NCBI GenBank assembly: GCA_016795465.1
Contig: JAEUHK010000032.1
Span: forward strand, 1-50,401
Source of the DNA: Verrucomicrobiaceae bacterium
GTDB taxonomy: Bacteria; Verrucomicrobiota; Verrucomicrobiia; Verrucomicrobiales; Verrucomicrobiaceae
Direction of reading: 5' to 3'
DNA length: 50,401 nucleotides
In this document: positions 8,676 through 18,839 of the stretch, one piece after another
Layout of the letters: every line of letters starts with the position of its first letter
How positions within the stretch are numbered: the stretch's first letter is position 1
Position numbers and translations under genes: made by a program
Notes under the pieces: model-generated
What the model was told of the DNA's origin: nothing
Database searches by the model: none
What the model saw: the letters and a program-made list of their open reading frames with translations, nothing else

Positions 8676-9278
8676 TCACCGCGGCCGCCGCAGCTCAAAC
8701 AGGTCACGCGTCTTCGCATACCAGTGCGGGGCCTGCATGCGCCCGACCGGATGATAGCTGCCCGGCTTCACCAGCCATGTCTCCGGATCGAAAATGCCAT
8801 CGCGCACATGCACGCGGAGCACTTCGCCGATGATGAGGCGATTGCTGCCGATCTCGAGAATGCTGTGGCATCGGCATTCGAGGCTCGCGGGAGCCTCGGC
8901 GATGCGAGGAGGCTTTACCGCGCTGCTTGGCACGGCGGTGAGGCCGGCATGCAGCAGTTCGTTTTCACCCGGCGGCAGGCTTGCGGCGCACAGGTTCATC
9001 TTCTCCGCGATGGCTTCATCCACGAGATTCACCACAAACTCCTGCGTGAGGCGGATGTTTTGCGCCGTGTCCTTTGGCACGCCCGGTGCACGATCACCCG
9101 GACAAAGTCCCACGATGGGCGGCGAGTCACCGAGCACATTAAAGAAGCTAAACGGTGCCGCATTCACCCGGCCCTCCAAATCCACCGTCGTCGTGAGAGC
9201 GATGGGCCGCGGCGTCACGAGGCCGCCGAGGATCATGTAAGCATCGTCGCGAAGAGGTCCGGTGAGGTCGATTTCCAT
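8676..9278 (-). CDS. Flavin reductase-like FMN-binding protein
   Basis: 200 residues. The sequence '[20 protein letters not shown]' followed by '[20 protein letters not shown]' is the FMN-binding core of the flavin reductase/flavoredoxin split-barrel family. '[20 protein letters not shown]' is the usual conserved helix-strand region. Such proteins bind FMN and either reduce it with NAD(P)H for partner monooxygenases or act as electron carriers. No partner gene is adjacent. It converges on the GT-C/TPR gene with only 9 bases between the stops. Cytoplasmic; electron partner unknown. Confidence 0.85.
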   Translation of the reverse strand: MEIDLTGPLRDDAYMILGGLVTPRPIALTTTVDLEGRVNAAPFSFFNVLGDSPPIVGLCPGDRAPGVPKDTAQNIRLTQEFVVNLVDEAIAEKMNLCAASLPPGENELLHAGLTAVPSSAVKPPRIAEAPASLECRCHSILEIGSNRLIIGEVLRVHVRDGIFDPETWLVKPGSYHPVGRMQAPHWYAKTRDLFELRRPR

Positions 9279-9375
9279 GGTGGGGAAGGGGATGCGTCAT
9301 GGAGAATCCTTCCCAGCCGGTGATTCAACCGTTTTGACCGGTAAACTGTGCTCCAACTCCGCCGTAACCTCTCCC

Positions 9376-10836
9376 ATGAGTCCTCTCTTCGAATCCAATC
9401 TCCTTCAAACCCGCCGTCAGTTTTTCGGGCACAGCGGTCTGCGCCTCGGTGGGCTCGGTTTGACGTATGCGATGGGCCGGGAGGCTTTTGCGGCTTCCAA
9501 AACGCAGGTGCATGAGCCGTTGCCGGGGCTGCCGCACTTTGCGGCGAAGGCGAAGGCGGTCATTTACCTGCACATGAACGGCGGGCCGTCGCAGCTCGAT
9601 ACTTGGGACTACAAACCGGGCCTGCAGCAGTGGTATGACAAGGATTTGCCGCCGAGCGTGCAGGGTGGGCAGCGACTGACGGGCATGACAAGCAAGCAGG
9701 CGCGGTTTCCGGTGGCACCGAGCCTTTTCAAGTTCGCGCAGCATGGGCAGTGCGGACGCTGGGTGAGCGAGTTGCTGCCACACACGGCGAAGCACGTCGA
9801 TGACATCGCTTTGATCAAGACGGTGCACACGAACGCGATCAACCACGACCCCGCGTGCACCTTTGTGATGACGGGCCGCGAGGTACCGGGCTTTGCGAGC
9901 CTCGGCTCGTGGCTGGCCTACGGTCTCGGCAGCGAGAGCAATGACCTGCCGGCCTTTGTGGTGCTGACGCCGACGTGGAGCGCGAAGGCGATGGCGCAGG
10001 CTCTTTTCACCCGCATGTGGAGCAGCGGCTTTTTGCCGAGCCAGTTCAGCGGCGTGGCGCTGCGTGCCGTAGGCGATCCGGTGCTCTACATCCAGAATCC
10101 CGACGGCGTCTCGCCGGCGAACCGTCGCGCGATGCTCGACACGCTGGCGCAGATGAACGCGCACAGCTTTGAGAAGTTCGGCGATCCGGAGATCCAGGCG
10201 CGCATCTCGCAGTATGAGATGGCTTTCCGAATGCAGACGAGTGTGCCGGAACTCGTCGATCTGAAATCCGAGAGCCAGGCCACGCTCGATATGTATGGCC
10301 CCGAGGTGCAGAAGCCGGGCACCTTTGCCGCCAGCGCCCTCCTCGCGCGGCGTCTCGTCGAACGCGGCACGCGCGTGGTGCAGGTGCTGCATCGCGGCTG
10401 GGACCAGCACGGCAATCTGCCAAGCGACATCCGCCTCCAATGCCGCGACACTGACCAGCCCATCGGCGCTCTGTTGACCGATCTGAAACAGCGCGGCCTG
10501 CTCGACAGCACGCTCGTGATCTGGGGCGGAGAATTTGGCCGCACGGTCTATTCACAGGGCGGATTGACGCAGACGAACTACGGGCGCGATCATCATCCGC
10601 GGAATTTCTGCATGTGGATGGCCGGCGGCGGCATCAAAGGCGGCACCAGCTACGGCGAGAGCGATGACTTCAGTTACAACATCGCCACTGATCCCGCGCA
10701 CCTGAACGACATCAACGCCACCATCCTCAACCAGTGCGGCATCGACCACGAGCGCCTCAGCTACAAATTCCAAGGCCTCGACGCCCGCCTCACCGGCGTG
10801 CTGCCGCAGCATCCGATCCAAGAGATCATTGGGTAG
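9376..10836 (+). CDS. DUF1501 protein with Tat-type signal, copy 1
   Basis: 486 residues from the ATG at 9376. The N-terminus '[18 protein letters not shown]' is a twin-arginine-like signal. '[20 protein letters not shown]', '[20 protein letters not shown]' and '[20 protein letters not shown]' are hallmarks of DUF1501, a sulfatase/alkaline-phosphatase-superfamily-like fold common in Planctomycetes and Verrucomicrobia. Function is not established; DUF1501 genes typically sit beside PSD1 (DUF1549/DUF1553) genes, as here. An in-frame ATG at 9262 would overlap the divergent flavin reductase start and lacks a signal peptide, so it is not chosen. It is followed after 118 bases by the PSD1 gene. Confidence 0.88.
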   Translation: MSPLFESNLLQTRRQFFGHSGLRLGGLGLTYAMGREAFAASKTQVHEPLPGLPHFAAKAKAVIYLHMNGGPSQLDTWDYKPGLQQWYDKDLPPSVQGGQRLTGMTSKQARFPVAPSLFKFAQHGQCGRWVSELLPHTAKHVDDIALIKTVHTNAINHDPACTFVMTGREVPGFASLGSWLAYGLGSESNDLPAFVVLTPTWSAKAMAQALFTRMWSSGFLPSQFSGVALRAVGDPVLYIQNPDGVSPANRRAMLDTLAQMNAHSFEKFGDPEIQARISQYEMAFRMQTSVPELVDLKSESQATLDMYGPEVQKPGTFAASALLARRLVERGTRVVQVLHRGWDQHGNLPSDIRLQCRDTDQPIGALLTDLKQRGLLDSTLVIWGGEFGRTVYSQGGLTQTNYGRDHHPRNFCMWMAGGGIKGGTSYGESDDFSYNIATDPAHLNDINATILNQCGIDHERLSYKFQGLDARLTGVLPQHPIQEIIG

Positions 10837-10954
10837 CAAAGCCAAGATACTCGCACTGCTGCGCAAGCACGGCTCAGCCGACGAAGCCTTCGGCGAGAAG
10901 GGAGTGATGCGGCGGACGTATTTCATCATCGCCGTCCGCAGGCGGTGCACTCCC

Positions 10955-13942
10955 ATGAAACGATTCCTTTTCACCGGACTCCTCGCGCTCGGATTCACAC
11001 ATGCCAGAGCGGCCACGGTCGATTTCGCTCGCGACATCAAGCCGATCTTCAACAAGCACTGCAATGCCTGTCACGGCGGTGTGAAGCACTCGGGTGACCT
11101 CTCGCTGGTGTATCACAACAAGGTGCTCGAACCGGCGAAGTCGGGCGAGGTCCCCGTCGTGCCGGGTAAGCCGGAGAAGTCGGCCATCATCGCGCGGGTG
11201 ACGACCTCGGACACGGACGAGATCATGCCGCCGCCGAAACATGGGAAGCCTTTGCCGGAGAAAGAGGTCGCTTTGCTGCGGGAGTGGATCGCTCAGGGAG
11301 CACCGTGGGATGAGCATTGGGCCTTCATGCCGCCGAAAGAACCGGCGAAGCCCACGCTGAAGGACGCAAAGTGGCCGAAGCAGTCGCTGGATGCCTTTGT
11401 TTTGGCGAAACTGGAGAAGGAAGGGCTTAAACCATCGCCGGAGGCCGAGGGGAGGCAGTGGCTGCGGCGCGTGACCTTTGATCTCACGGGCCTGCCACCG
11501 ACGCCGGAGGACCTGCAGGCACTCGAAGTGATGCCGTATGAGATGATCGTGGACCGTTTGCTCAAATCGCCGGCCTTTGGCGAGCGCTGGGCGAGTGTGT
11601 GGCTCGATCTCGCGCGTTACGCGGACTCGCAGGGCTATGAGGCGGACAAGCCGCGCATCATCTGGCCGTATCGCGACTGGCTGGTGCGGGCGTTTAATGC
11701 GGACATGCCTTTTGACCAGTTCACGATCAAGCAGCTCGCTGGTGATTTGCTGCCGAAGGCCACGCTGGATGATCGCATCGCCACGGCGTTTCATCGGAAC
11801 ACGCCGACGAACTCCGAAGGCGGCACGGACGATGAGGAGTTCCGCGTGGTGGCCGTGGTGGACCGCATCGCGACGACGTGGCGCACGTTTCAAGGCGTGA
11901 CCTTCAACTGCGTGCAGTGCCACTCGCATCCTTACGATCCCTTCGAGCATGGCGAGTTCTACAACTACATGGCCTTCTTCAACACACAGAAGGACTGGGA
12001 CCTGCCGGAGGACGAGCCAAAGCTGCGCGTGCCGTTGAAAGAAGCGGAGTTCGCGAAGGCGCAGCAGCTTGATTCGCGACTGCTCGCGCTGCGCTCCGCG
12101 AAAGTCGCGGAGATGGAAAAGCGCTCTAGCGAGTCAAAATGGGCCGCGCTGGAGCCGTGTTGCGTGCAATCGTCCGGCCAGACGAAGCTCACGACGAAAA
12201 AAGCTGCGGATGGCGTGATGGATGTCGTCGCCGAGGGCACGGTGTCGCACTACTCGGTGTTCACGATTGATGCGCCGGTGCCGCAGGGCGTGAAGAAGCT
12301 CACCGCGCTGAAGATGGATGCGCTGCCGCTCGATCCGGCGAAGGCGCAAAGCAGCGCGGAACTGGGTTTTGTCGTTTCGCTCCTGCGGGCCATCGTGGTG
12401 ACGCCAGAGACGGAAAAGGCTGTTTATGCCGCGACGAATGCTCCGCCGGAAAAAGAGGTGGATGTGGCCGTGGATGCCAGCGCGAAGAAAAAAGTCTCCT
12501 CGCCGCCCGCACCGAAGGGCGTGCCAAATCCGCCCGCGCAGCCGGGCGAGATCACTTTCACCTATGCGCTCGGCGATGAAGCCGATCCGGTGTTTGACGC
12601 GCAAACGACGCTGAATGCCGACAAGGGCGGCTGGGGGGCGAATCCGCGCATGACGCATGCGCGGCGCCTCGTGCTCATTCCTTCGAAGCCCATCGATCTG
12701 CCGCCCGGTGCGAAGCTGCGCATCCTCATGCGGCATGATGAGGGCGGCTTCGGCTACGCGCCGCTGGTGACAAATCGCAGCCGCTTCGCCATCAGCGACA
12801 GCGATGAGTGGACGAGCTACGCGACGAGCAAGGCCTTCGTGGCTCGCGAAACAGAGCTGGCGAAGCTCGAAAAGGATCGCGCAGGCATCGCGAATGCCTT
12901 GATGCCCGTTTTGCAGGAGCAGGACCGACATTTGCGCCGTGACACGGCCGTCTTCATGCGTGGGAACTGGCTCGACAAAGGCGAGCGAGTCACGCCAGCC
13001 ATTCCGGCGGTGTTTGGACGGCTTCCCGTGTCGAAAGAGCCGCCGCGACTCGCTTTGGCGAAATGGATGGTTTCGTCGAAAAACCCGCTCACCGCCCGTG
13101 TGGCCGTGAATCGCGTGTGGGAGCAGCTTTTCGGCCTCGGCATCGTCGAGACGCTGGAGGACTTTGGCAGCAGCGGGCAGGCACCATCGAATCAAGCGCT
13201 GCTGGATCACCTCGCGGTGCGTTTTCAATCCGAACTCGGTTGGAGCATGAAAAAGCTGCTGCGCGAGATCGTGCTCAGCGCGACTTATCGTCAAAGCGCG
13301 AAGACCACGCCCGAACTGCGCGAGCGTGATCCACGCAATCGCCTGCTCGCCCGCGGGCCACGCACGCGACTCACCGCCGAGATGGTGCGTGACAATGCGC
13401 TTGCCGTCGCCGGAGTGCTTTCGCCGAAGATGTTTGGCCCGCCGGTGATGCCCGTGCAGCCGGACGGCATCTGGCGAGCGGCCCGCAGCGGTGCGAAATG
13501 GAAAAACGCCGAAGGCGAGGACGCGCACCGCCGCTCCATCTACACCTACTGGCGTCGTTCGAGCCCGTATCCGAGCAGTTTGACCTTCGATGCGCCAGAT
13601 CGCCTGCTGTGCGCCGCGCGGCGCTCCACGACGAACACACCGCTCCAGGCACTCGTCACGCTGAACGATCCCGTCTTCATCGAGGCCGCGGTGGCACTGG
13701 CGAAGCGTGTCGAGCCCTGCGGCGATCTCGAAAAGAAGATCACGCAGGCCTTTGAGCTCGCCACCGGCACGAATCCCTCCTCCGCCGACCTCCGCGACCT
13801 CTCCGCGCTGCATGCTGCCGCTCTCACCGAATACAAAGCCGACTCCAAACTCGCCCAACCGCTCGGCGGCACGGCTGAGCAGGCCGCGATGGCCATCGTC
13901 GCGAACGCGATCCTCAACCTCGACACCGTCCTCACCAAATGA
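10955..13942 (+). CDS. PSD1-type protein: PSCyt1 / DUF1549 / DUF1553 with c-type heme motifs
   Basis: 995 residues from the ATG at 10955, giving a clean signal peptide (MKRFLFTGLLALGFTHARA). The first domain has a heme c motif CNACH at 36-40 ('KPIFNKHCNACHGGVKHSG'), typical of planctomycete cytochrome C (PSCyt1). DUF1549 follows ('RVTFDLTGLPPTPEDLQAL'), containing a second CxxCH, CVQCH at 319-323. A variable middle region with a Lys/Pro-rich linker precedes DUF1553 ('NPLTARVAVNRVWEQLFGLG' and, near the end, 'TNTPLQALVTLNDPVFIEAA'). Exported, probably periplasmic; suspected oxidoreductase in polysaccharide metabolism, function unproven. Its stop overlaps the start of the second DUF1501 gene. 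Confidence 0.92.
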   Translation: MKRFLFTGLLALGFTHARAATVDFARDIKPIFNKHCNACHGGVKHSGDLSLVYHNKVLEPAKSGEVPVVPGKPEKSAIIARVTTSDTDEIMPPPKHGKPLPEKEVALLREWIAQGAPWDEHWAFMPPKEPAKPTLKDAKWPKQSLDAFVLAKLEKEGLKPSPEAEGRQWLRRVTFDLTGLPPTPEDLQALEVMPYEMIVDRLLKSPAFGERWASVWLDLARYADSQGYEADKPRIIWPYRDWLVRAFNADMPFDQFTIKQLAGDLLPKATLDDRIATAFHRNTPTNSEGGTDDEEFRVVAVVDRIATTWRTFQGVTFNCVQCHSHPYDPFEHGEFYNYMAFFNTQKDWDLPEDEPKLRVPLKEAEFAKAQQLDSRLLALRSAKVAEMEKRSSESKWAALEPCCVQSSGQTKLTTKKAADGVMDVVAEGTVSHYSVFTIDAPVPQGVKKLTALKMDALPLDPAKAQSSAELGFVVSLLRAIVVTPETEKAVYAATNAPPEKEVDVAVDASAKKKVSSPPAPKGVPNPPAQPGEITFTYALGDEADPVFDAQTTLNADKGGWGANPRMTHARRLVLIPSKPIDLPPGAKLRILMRHDEGGFGYAPLVTNRSRFAISDSDEWTSYATSKAFVARETELAKLEKDRAGIANALMPVLQEQDRHLRRDTAVFMRGNWLDKGERVTPAIPAVFGRLPVSKEPPRLALAKWMVSSKNPLTARVAVNRVWEQLFGLGIVETLEDFGSSGQAPSNQALLDHLAVRFQSELGWSMKKLLREIVLSATYRQSAKTTPELRERDPRNRLLARGPRTRLTAEMVRDNALAVAGVLSPKMFGPPVMPVQPDGIWRAARSGAKWKNAEGEDAHRRSIYTYWRRSSPYPSSLTFDAPDRLLCAARRSTTNTPLQALVTLNDPVFIEAAVALAKRVEPCGDLEKKITQAFELATGTNPSSADLRDLSALHAAALTEYKADSKLAQPLGGTAEQAAMAIVANAILNLDTVLTK

Positions 13943-15381
13943 ACGCGCTCCACCACCTCCAGCACGACACGTTGCAGCAGTTCACGCGCCGGCATTTCCT
14001 CCAGAAGTGCGGCGTCGGCCTTGGCGGCGCATGGATCGCGCAGCAGGGCCTCGGTGCCGAGCGTGATCCCGCACGGCCGAATGCGGCGCAGTCGCCCGCG
14101 TTGCCTTCAAAAGCGAAACGCGTGATCTACATGCACATGTCCGGTGCGCCGAGCCAGCTCGAGCTTTTCGATTACAAACCCGTGCTGCAGAAGCTCAATG
14201 GCAAGGATTGCCCGAAGGAATTCCTCGAAGGCAAGCGCTTCGCCTTCATCCGCGGCACACCGAAGCTGCTAGGGCCGTATTACCCCTTCCATCAGGAGAA
14301 AAAGACCGGCCAGTGGGTGAGTGACAAGCTCCCGCACTTCGAGTCCGTCATGGACAAGGTGTGCATCATCAAGTCGATGCAGACGGACCAGTTCAACCAC
14401 GCGCCAGCACAGCTCCTCGCGCTCACCGGCAGCCAGAATCTCGGCCACGCCAGCATCGGCGCGTGGTCGCTCTACGGCCTCGGCAGCGAGAGTGAAAACA
14501 TGCCCGGCTTTGTCGTGCTGCTCAGCGGCGGGCAGAATCCGGACGCGGGCAAGGCCGCGTGGGGCAGCGGCTTCCTGCCGAGCGTGTATCAGGGCGTGCA
14601 GTGCCGCAGCGAGGGCGATCCCGTTTTGTATCTCTCGAACCCGCCGGGCATCAATCGCCACCTGCGCGGCGGCGTGATCGATGCGGTAAAAAAGATCAAC
14701 CAACGCGCCTACGAGCAGCTCGGCGATGCGGAGACGGTCACGCGCATCGCGCAGTATGAGATGGCCTTCCGCATGCAGATGAGCGCCAGCGAGGCCATGG
14801 ACATCACGCAGGAGCCGAAGCACATCCACGAGATGTATGGCACGGAGCCGGGCAAGGAGAGCTTCGCGAACAACTGCCTGCTCGCGCGGCGGCTCATCGA
14901 GCGCGGCGTGCGCTTTGTGCAGCTCTTTGACTGGGTGTGGGACCATCACAGCGGCCTCGACGATGCCTTCCCGAAAAAATGCCAGCAGGTGGACAAGCCG
15001 ATGACCGCGCTGTTGCACGATCTGGAGCAGCGCGGCCTGCTGGAGGACACGCTCGTCGTGTGGGGCGGCGAGTTTGGCCGCACACCGATGCAGGAGAATC
15101 GTGGTGGTGTCGCCGCGAAGTCCCCGGGCCGCGATCACCATGTCGATGCCTACTCCATCTGGATGGCCGGTGGTGGCGTCAGAGGCGGCATCAGCCACGG
15201 CGAGACCGACGAAATCGGCTACAACGCCGTGCTCGACAAAGTGCAGGCCCGCGACCTCCACGCCACCATCCTCCACCAGCTCGGCCTCGATCACCTGAAG
15301 CTCACCTACCCCTATCAAGGCCTCAACCAGCGCATCGTCGGCGTGAAGCCATGTCGTGTGCTGAAGGAGATCCTGGCGTGA
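13939..15381 (+). CDS. DUF1501 protein with Tat-type signal, copy 2
   Basis: 480 residues. It begins inside the PSD1 stop (ATGA overlap), so the two are translationally coupled. The Tat-like signal is 'TRRHFLQKCGVGLGGAW'. Core DUF1501 signatures are present: 'AKRVIYMHMSGAPSQLELFD', 'ALTGSQNLGHASIGAWSLYG', '[20 protein letters not shown]', 'GRDHHVDAYSIWMAGGGVRG'. It is the canonical DUF1501 partner of the PSD1 gene. It is clearly related to but diverged from the copy at 9376. Exported folded protein of unknown activity. Confidence 0.92.
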   Translation: MNALHHLQHDTLQQFTRRHFLQKCGVGLGGAWIAQQGLGAERDPARPNAAQSPALPSKAKRVIYMHMSGAPSQLELFDYKPVLQKLNGKDCPKEFLEGKRFAFIRGTPKLLGPYYPFHQEKKTGQWVSDKLPHFESVMDKVCIIKSMQTDQFNHAPAQLLALTGSQNLGHASIGAWSLYGLGSESENMPGFVVLLSGGQNPDAGKAAWGSGFLPSVYQGVQCRSEGDPVLYLSNPPGINRHLRGGVIDAVKKINQRAYEQLGDAETVTRIAQYEMAFRMQMSASEAMDITQEPKHIHEMYGTEPGKESFANNCLLARRLIERGVRFVQLFDWVWDHHSGLDDAFPKKCQQVDKPMTALLHDLEQRGLLEDTLVVWGGEFGRTPMQENRGGVAAKSPGRDHHVDAYSIWMAGGGVRGGISHGETDEIGYNAVLDKVQARDLHATILHQLGLDHLKLTYPYQGLNQRIVGVKPCRVLKEILA

Positions 15382-15403
15382 ACACCTTGGCTCAGTTTTC
15401 CTC

Positions 15404-16627
15404 ATGAACCGCCGCCACTTCTTCCAAAGCGCCGTGTTGAGCGCTTCACTGCCAGCCTTGAGCAACGCGGAAGCCGCCAGTGCTTCGATGGAAGCCCGAT
15501 CCGCGTGGGTGGACATGCTGGTGAAGGTTTCCACACCCGTGATCGCGAATCTGGCCGCGCAGCAGTTGAAACAAAAGATGCCTGTCGAGGCTCAACAAGG
15601 CCAGGAGGCCAAACGCGCCGCTGTCACGCACCTCGAAGCCCTCGGCCGCACGCTCGCAGGCCTCGCGCCGTGGCTTGCAGCATCTGGGCTCGACGCCGCC
15701 GAAGAATCCCGCCGTGGTCAAATGGCTGCGCAGGCCCGAAAAGCCCTCGCCAGTGCTGTGGAGCCCACTTCAGCCGACAAACTCGATTTCACCGCCGCCG
15801 CGCAAAACCTCGTCGATGCCTCTTTTTTGGCTCTCGGCCTCTCACGAGCTCAAAAGAAGCTTTGGGACGCTTTGGACGCCACCACACGCGAACGACTGAT
15901 CACCGCCTTGCAAAGCACGCGGCAGTTCAAGCCCGGTCAAAACAACTGGCTGCTCTTCTCCGCCACCATCGAGGCCTTTCTCGGCTCCGTCGGTGCCGCG
16001 TGGCTGCCGGAGCCCATCGAGACCGCCATCGCCGCGCACGAGGCGTGGTATCAGGGCGATGGCATGTATGGCGACGGCCCCGAGTTTCACTGGGACTACT
16101 ACAACAGCTTCGTCATCCAGCCCATGCTGCTCGCCGTGCTCGATCTGATGAAGCCCGTCGATGCACGTTGGGAAAAGCATCGCGCCACCATCGTGAAGCG
16201 TGCGCAGCGCTTCGCCGCCATCCAGGAGCGCCTCATCGCACCTGATGGCAGCTATCCGCCCATCGGCCGCTCCATCACCTACCGTTGCGGAGCCTTCCAT
16301 CACCTCGCCGATATGGCGCTGCGTCATCAACTGCCCGCCACTGTGGCACCTGCGCAGGTCCGCGGAGCCTTGAGTGCCGTCATTCAGCGCACGCTCACGC
16401 CCGCAGGCACCTTTGATGATCAAAACTGGCTTCGCATCGGCCTCGCCGGCCATCAGCCATCGCTCGGCGAAGGCTACATCAGCACCGGCAGCCTGTATTT
16501 GTGCACCTTTGCCTTCCTCCCGCTCGGCCTGCCGCCTTCGGATGCCTTCTGGTCCGGCGCAGCGATAGATCGTTCGTCGGTGCATATCTGGTCCGGCCAC
16601 GACCTGCACGCCGATCACGCGATTTGA
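15404..16627 (+). CDS. DUF2264 protein, probable glycoside hydrolase (GH154-like)
   Basis: 407 residues with a Tat- or Sec-like N-terminus (MNRRHFFQSAVLSASLPALS). Family features are 'SAWVDMLVKVSTPVIANLAA' near the start and 'YQGDGMYGDGPEFHWDYYNS' in the middle, both characteristic of DUF2264, an (alpha/alpha)-barrel family placed among glycoside hydrolases acting on uronate-containing glycans (recalled as GH154, beta-glucuronidase). 'GAFHHLADMALRHQLP' also fits. The N-terminal signal implies action outside the cytoplasm. It lies 22 bases after the DUF1501 gene and is followed at once by the unrecognised barrel-like protein, consistent with one operon. Confidence 0.85.
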   Translation: MNRRHFFQSAVLSASLPALSNAEAASASMEARSAWVDMLVKVSTPVIANLAAQQLKQKMPVEAQQGQEAKRAAVTHLEALGRTLAGLAPWLAASGLDAAEESRRGQMAAQARKALASAVEPTSADKLDFTAAAQNLVDASFLALGLSRAQKKLWDALDATTRERLITALQSTRQFKPGQNNWLLFSATIEAFLGSVGAAWLPEPIETAIAAHEAWYQGDGMYGDGPEFHWDYYNSFVIQPMLLAVLDLMKPVDARWEKHRATIVKRAQRFAAIQERLIAPDGSYPPIGRSITYRCGAFHHLADMALRHQLPATVAPAQVRGALSAVIQRTLTPAGTFDDQNWLRIGLAGHQPSLGEGYISTGSLYLCTFAFLPLGLPPSDAFWSGAAIDRSSVHIWSGHDLHADHAI

Positions 16628-16628
16628 T

Positions 16629-18839
16629 ATGAAATCTCTTCTTCTACTCCTCGCCATCACCTTGCCGCTCGCGGCGGCGGATGATCTTTCCATCCTGCCT
16701 GCGGGCAGCGCACCGGCGGCGCTGGAGACGCCTTGGTTTCCGAGCCGGCTGCATGCGTTTGTGTGGCGGAACTGGCAACTCGTGCCCGCGCAGCGACTGG
16801 CGGAGGTGGTGGGTGGCAAGGCGGAGGACATCGTCGCGCTCGGGCGTAGCATGGGGCTGGAGCCGGTGAAGCCATTGAGCGATGCGCAGTGGCGGCGGGC
16901 GCATCTGACGATCCTCCGGCGGAACTGGCACCTGCTGCCGTATGAGCAGATCCTCCAACTGCTCGATTGGAAGGCCGAACGGCTCGCCTACACATTGCGC
17001 GAGGACGATTTCTTCTTTCACAAGGTCGGTGACCTGAAGCCGCAGTGCGAGCCGCTCGTTTACTCGCCGCCGAGTGCGGCGCAGAACACGCGTGCCGCGG
17101 AGATCGCGACGCTGGTGAAGCAAAACTTCCCCAACGGTCATCTCGAAGGCGTTGAGCCGTTGTTTGCCTTCATCGACCAGTTCAAGACGATGCCGGTGAA
17201 TGCCAAAACGCGCACGGTCGATCCCGACGCGCCGCTGCGCATCGGCTATTCCTACTTTGCGCCATGTGGCGATCCGTTGCTCGATCCAGCGCTCGATCCC
17301 TATCCCGATGGCCTGCTGGCGCGGCTCTCGGCGGTGGGCGCGAACGCCGTGTGGCTGCATGTCGAGCTGGGGCACCTCGCTCCGCTGCCGTGGGCGCATG
17401 ATGAGCACATCGAGTCGCGCCGCGAGGCGTTGCGCATGCTGGTGAAGCGTGCGGCGGCGCAGGGCATGCGTGTGTTTCTCTATTTCAATGAGCCGCGCTC
17501 GCTGCCGGTGAAGTCGCCGGTGTTTGATGCGCATCCTGAGTGGCGTGGCGTGCTGGAAAAGGACTACAACGCGCTCTGCACCAGCGTGCCGGAGGTGCGT
17601 GCGGCGATCCGCGATGGGGTGGCGTCGCTTTGCAAGGCGGTGCCGGAGTTGGGCGGCTTTTTTACCATCACCGCGAGCGAGAATCTCACGAGCTGCTGGT
17701 CGCACGGACGCGGCGCGGATTGTCCGCGCTGCAAATCACGCACCGCCTCCGAAGTCATCGCGGAAGTGAGCACGACGATCCAGGAAGGCATCCGCGCTGG
17801 TGGCGGAAGGCAGCGCTACATCGTGTGGGACTGGGCGTGGCGTGATGATTGGGCGCTCGATGGCATCGCAAAGCTGCCGGAGGGCGTGACACTGCAATGC
17901 GTGAGCGAGTGGAGCCTGCCCATCGAGCGCGGTGGCGTGAAATCAGCCGTCGGTGAATACAGCATCAGTTCCATCGGCCCCGGACCGCGTGCCTTGAAAC
18001 ATTGGGAGGCCGCGAAGCAGCGCGGACTGCGCATCTCCGCGAAGATCCAATGCGGCAACACCTGGGAGATGTCCTCCGTGCCCTACATCCCGGTGATCGA
18101 CAACATCGCGCGTCATGCTCAAGGGCTGCGTGAGGCTGGTGTGCGCGACATTTTACTCGGCTGGACGCTCGGCGGTCATCCTTCGCCGAACATTGAAGTC
18201 GTCTCCGCCATCCTCGGCGGCGGAACACTCGAAGCGTATGCGAAACAACGCCACGGCTGCGATCACGAGGCCGCGCTGACTTTCTGGCGCGGATGCAGCG
18301 CGGCGTTTCGCGAGTTTCCCTACAACATCGGCGTCGTTTACAACGCGCCTTTGCAAATGGGCCCCGCGAACGTGCTCTGGCCCACGCCGACGAAATACCA
18401 CGCCTGCATGGTGGGCCTGCCGTATGACGATTTGAAGACCTGGCGGGCCATCTATCCCGAACAAGTCTTCGTGCAGCAGTTGGAAAAGGTGGCGGAAGGC
18501 TTCGAAGCCTCGCTCAAGACGCTGCGAGCCGTCGTGAAGCAGCCCAGCGCGGCTCTGGCCGAGGAAATGCGCTTCGCCGAGGCCGCGGCGATCCATTTCG
18601 CCAGCGTGGCGAATCAATCCTGCGCCGTGATGGCCCGCGAGGTAAAGGACAACGCCACGCTCGCCCAACTCGCCAATGCCGAAGCCGTTTTGGCGCTGCG
18701 TTTGCACGCGCTGCAAAGCCAGGACTCACGCATCGGCTTTGAGGCCTCGAACCAGTATTACTACGTGCCGCTCGACTTGATCGAAAAAGTCATCAACTGC
18801 CACTGGATGGCCTCACACGGCACCGTGACGGCAAAATGA
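16629..18839 (+). CDS. Exported protein of unknown family, probable glycoside-hydrolase-like barrel
   Basis: 736 residues with a signal peptide (MKSLLLLLAITLPLAAADD). I do not recognise the family. An N-terminal segment has two related repeats around 'FVWRNWQLVPAQRLAEVVGG' and 'ILRRNWHLLPYEQILQLLDW'. The centre reads like a TIM barrel: 'GANAVWLHVELGHLAPLPW', 'AAQGMRVFLYFNEPRSLP', 'GGFFTITASENLTSC', 'RQRYIVWDWAWRDDWALDG', 'RDILLGWTLGGHPSPN'. The segment 'SCWSHGRGADCPRCKS' has three cysteines and could bind metal. The alpha-helical C-terminus is about 200 residues. Its start follows the DUF2264 stop by one base and its stop overlaps the next start, so it belongs to the glycan-use run. Glu in 'TASEN' is a possible catalytic residue (inference). 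Confidence 0.75.
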   Translation: MKSLLLLLAITLPLAAADDLSILPAGSAPAALETPWFPSRLHAFVWRNWQLVPAQRLAEVVGGKAEDIVALGRSMGLEPVKPLSDAQWRRAHLTILRRNWHLLPYEQILQLLDWKAERLAYTLREDDFFFHKVGDLKPQCEPLVYSPPSAAQNTRAAEIATLVKQNFPNGHLEGVEPLFAFIDQFKTMPVNAKTRTVDPDAPLRIGYSYFAPCGDPLLDPALDPYPDGLLARLSAVGANAVWLHVELGHLAPLPWAHDEHIESRREALRMLVKRAAAQGMRVFLYFNEPRSLPVKSPVFDAHPEWRGVLEKDYNALCTSVPEVRAAIRDGVASLCKAVPELGGFFTITASENLTSCWSHGRGADCPRCKSRTASEVIAEVSTTIQEGIRAGGGRQRYIVWDWAWRDDWALDGIAKLPEGVTLQCVSEWSLPIERGGVKSAVGEYSISSIGPGPRALKHWEAAKQRGLRISAKIQCGNTWEMSSVPYIPVIDNIARHAQGLREAGVRDILLGWTLGGHPSPNIEVVSAILGGGTLEAYAKQRHGCDHEAALTFWRGCSAAFREFPYNIGVVYNAPLQMGPANVLWPTPTKYHACMVGLPYDDLKTWRAIYPEQVFVQQLEKVAEGFEASLKTLRAVVKQPSAALAEEMRFAEAAAIHFASVANQSCAVMAREVKDNATLAQLANAEAVLALRLHALQSQDSRIGFEASNQYYYVPLDLIEKVINCHWMASHGTVTAK

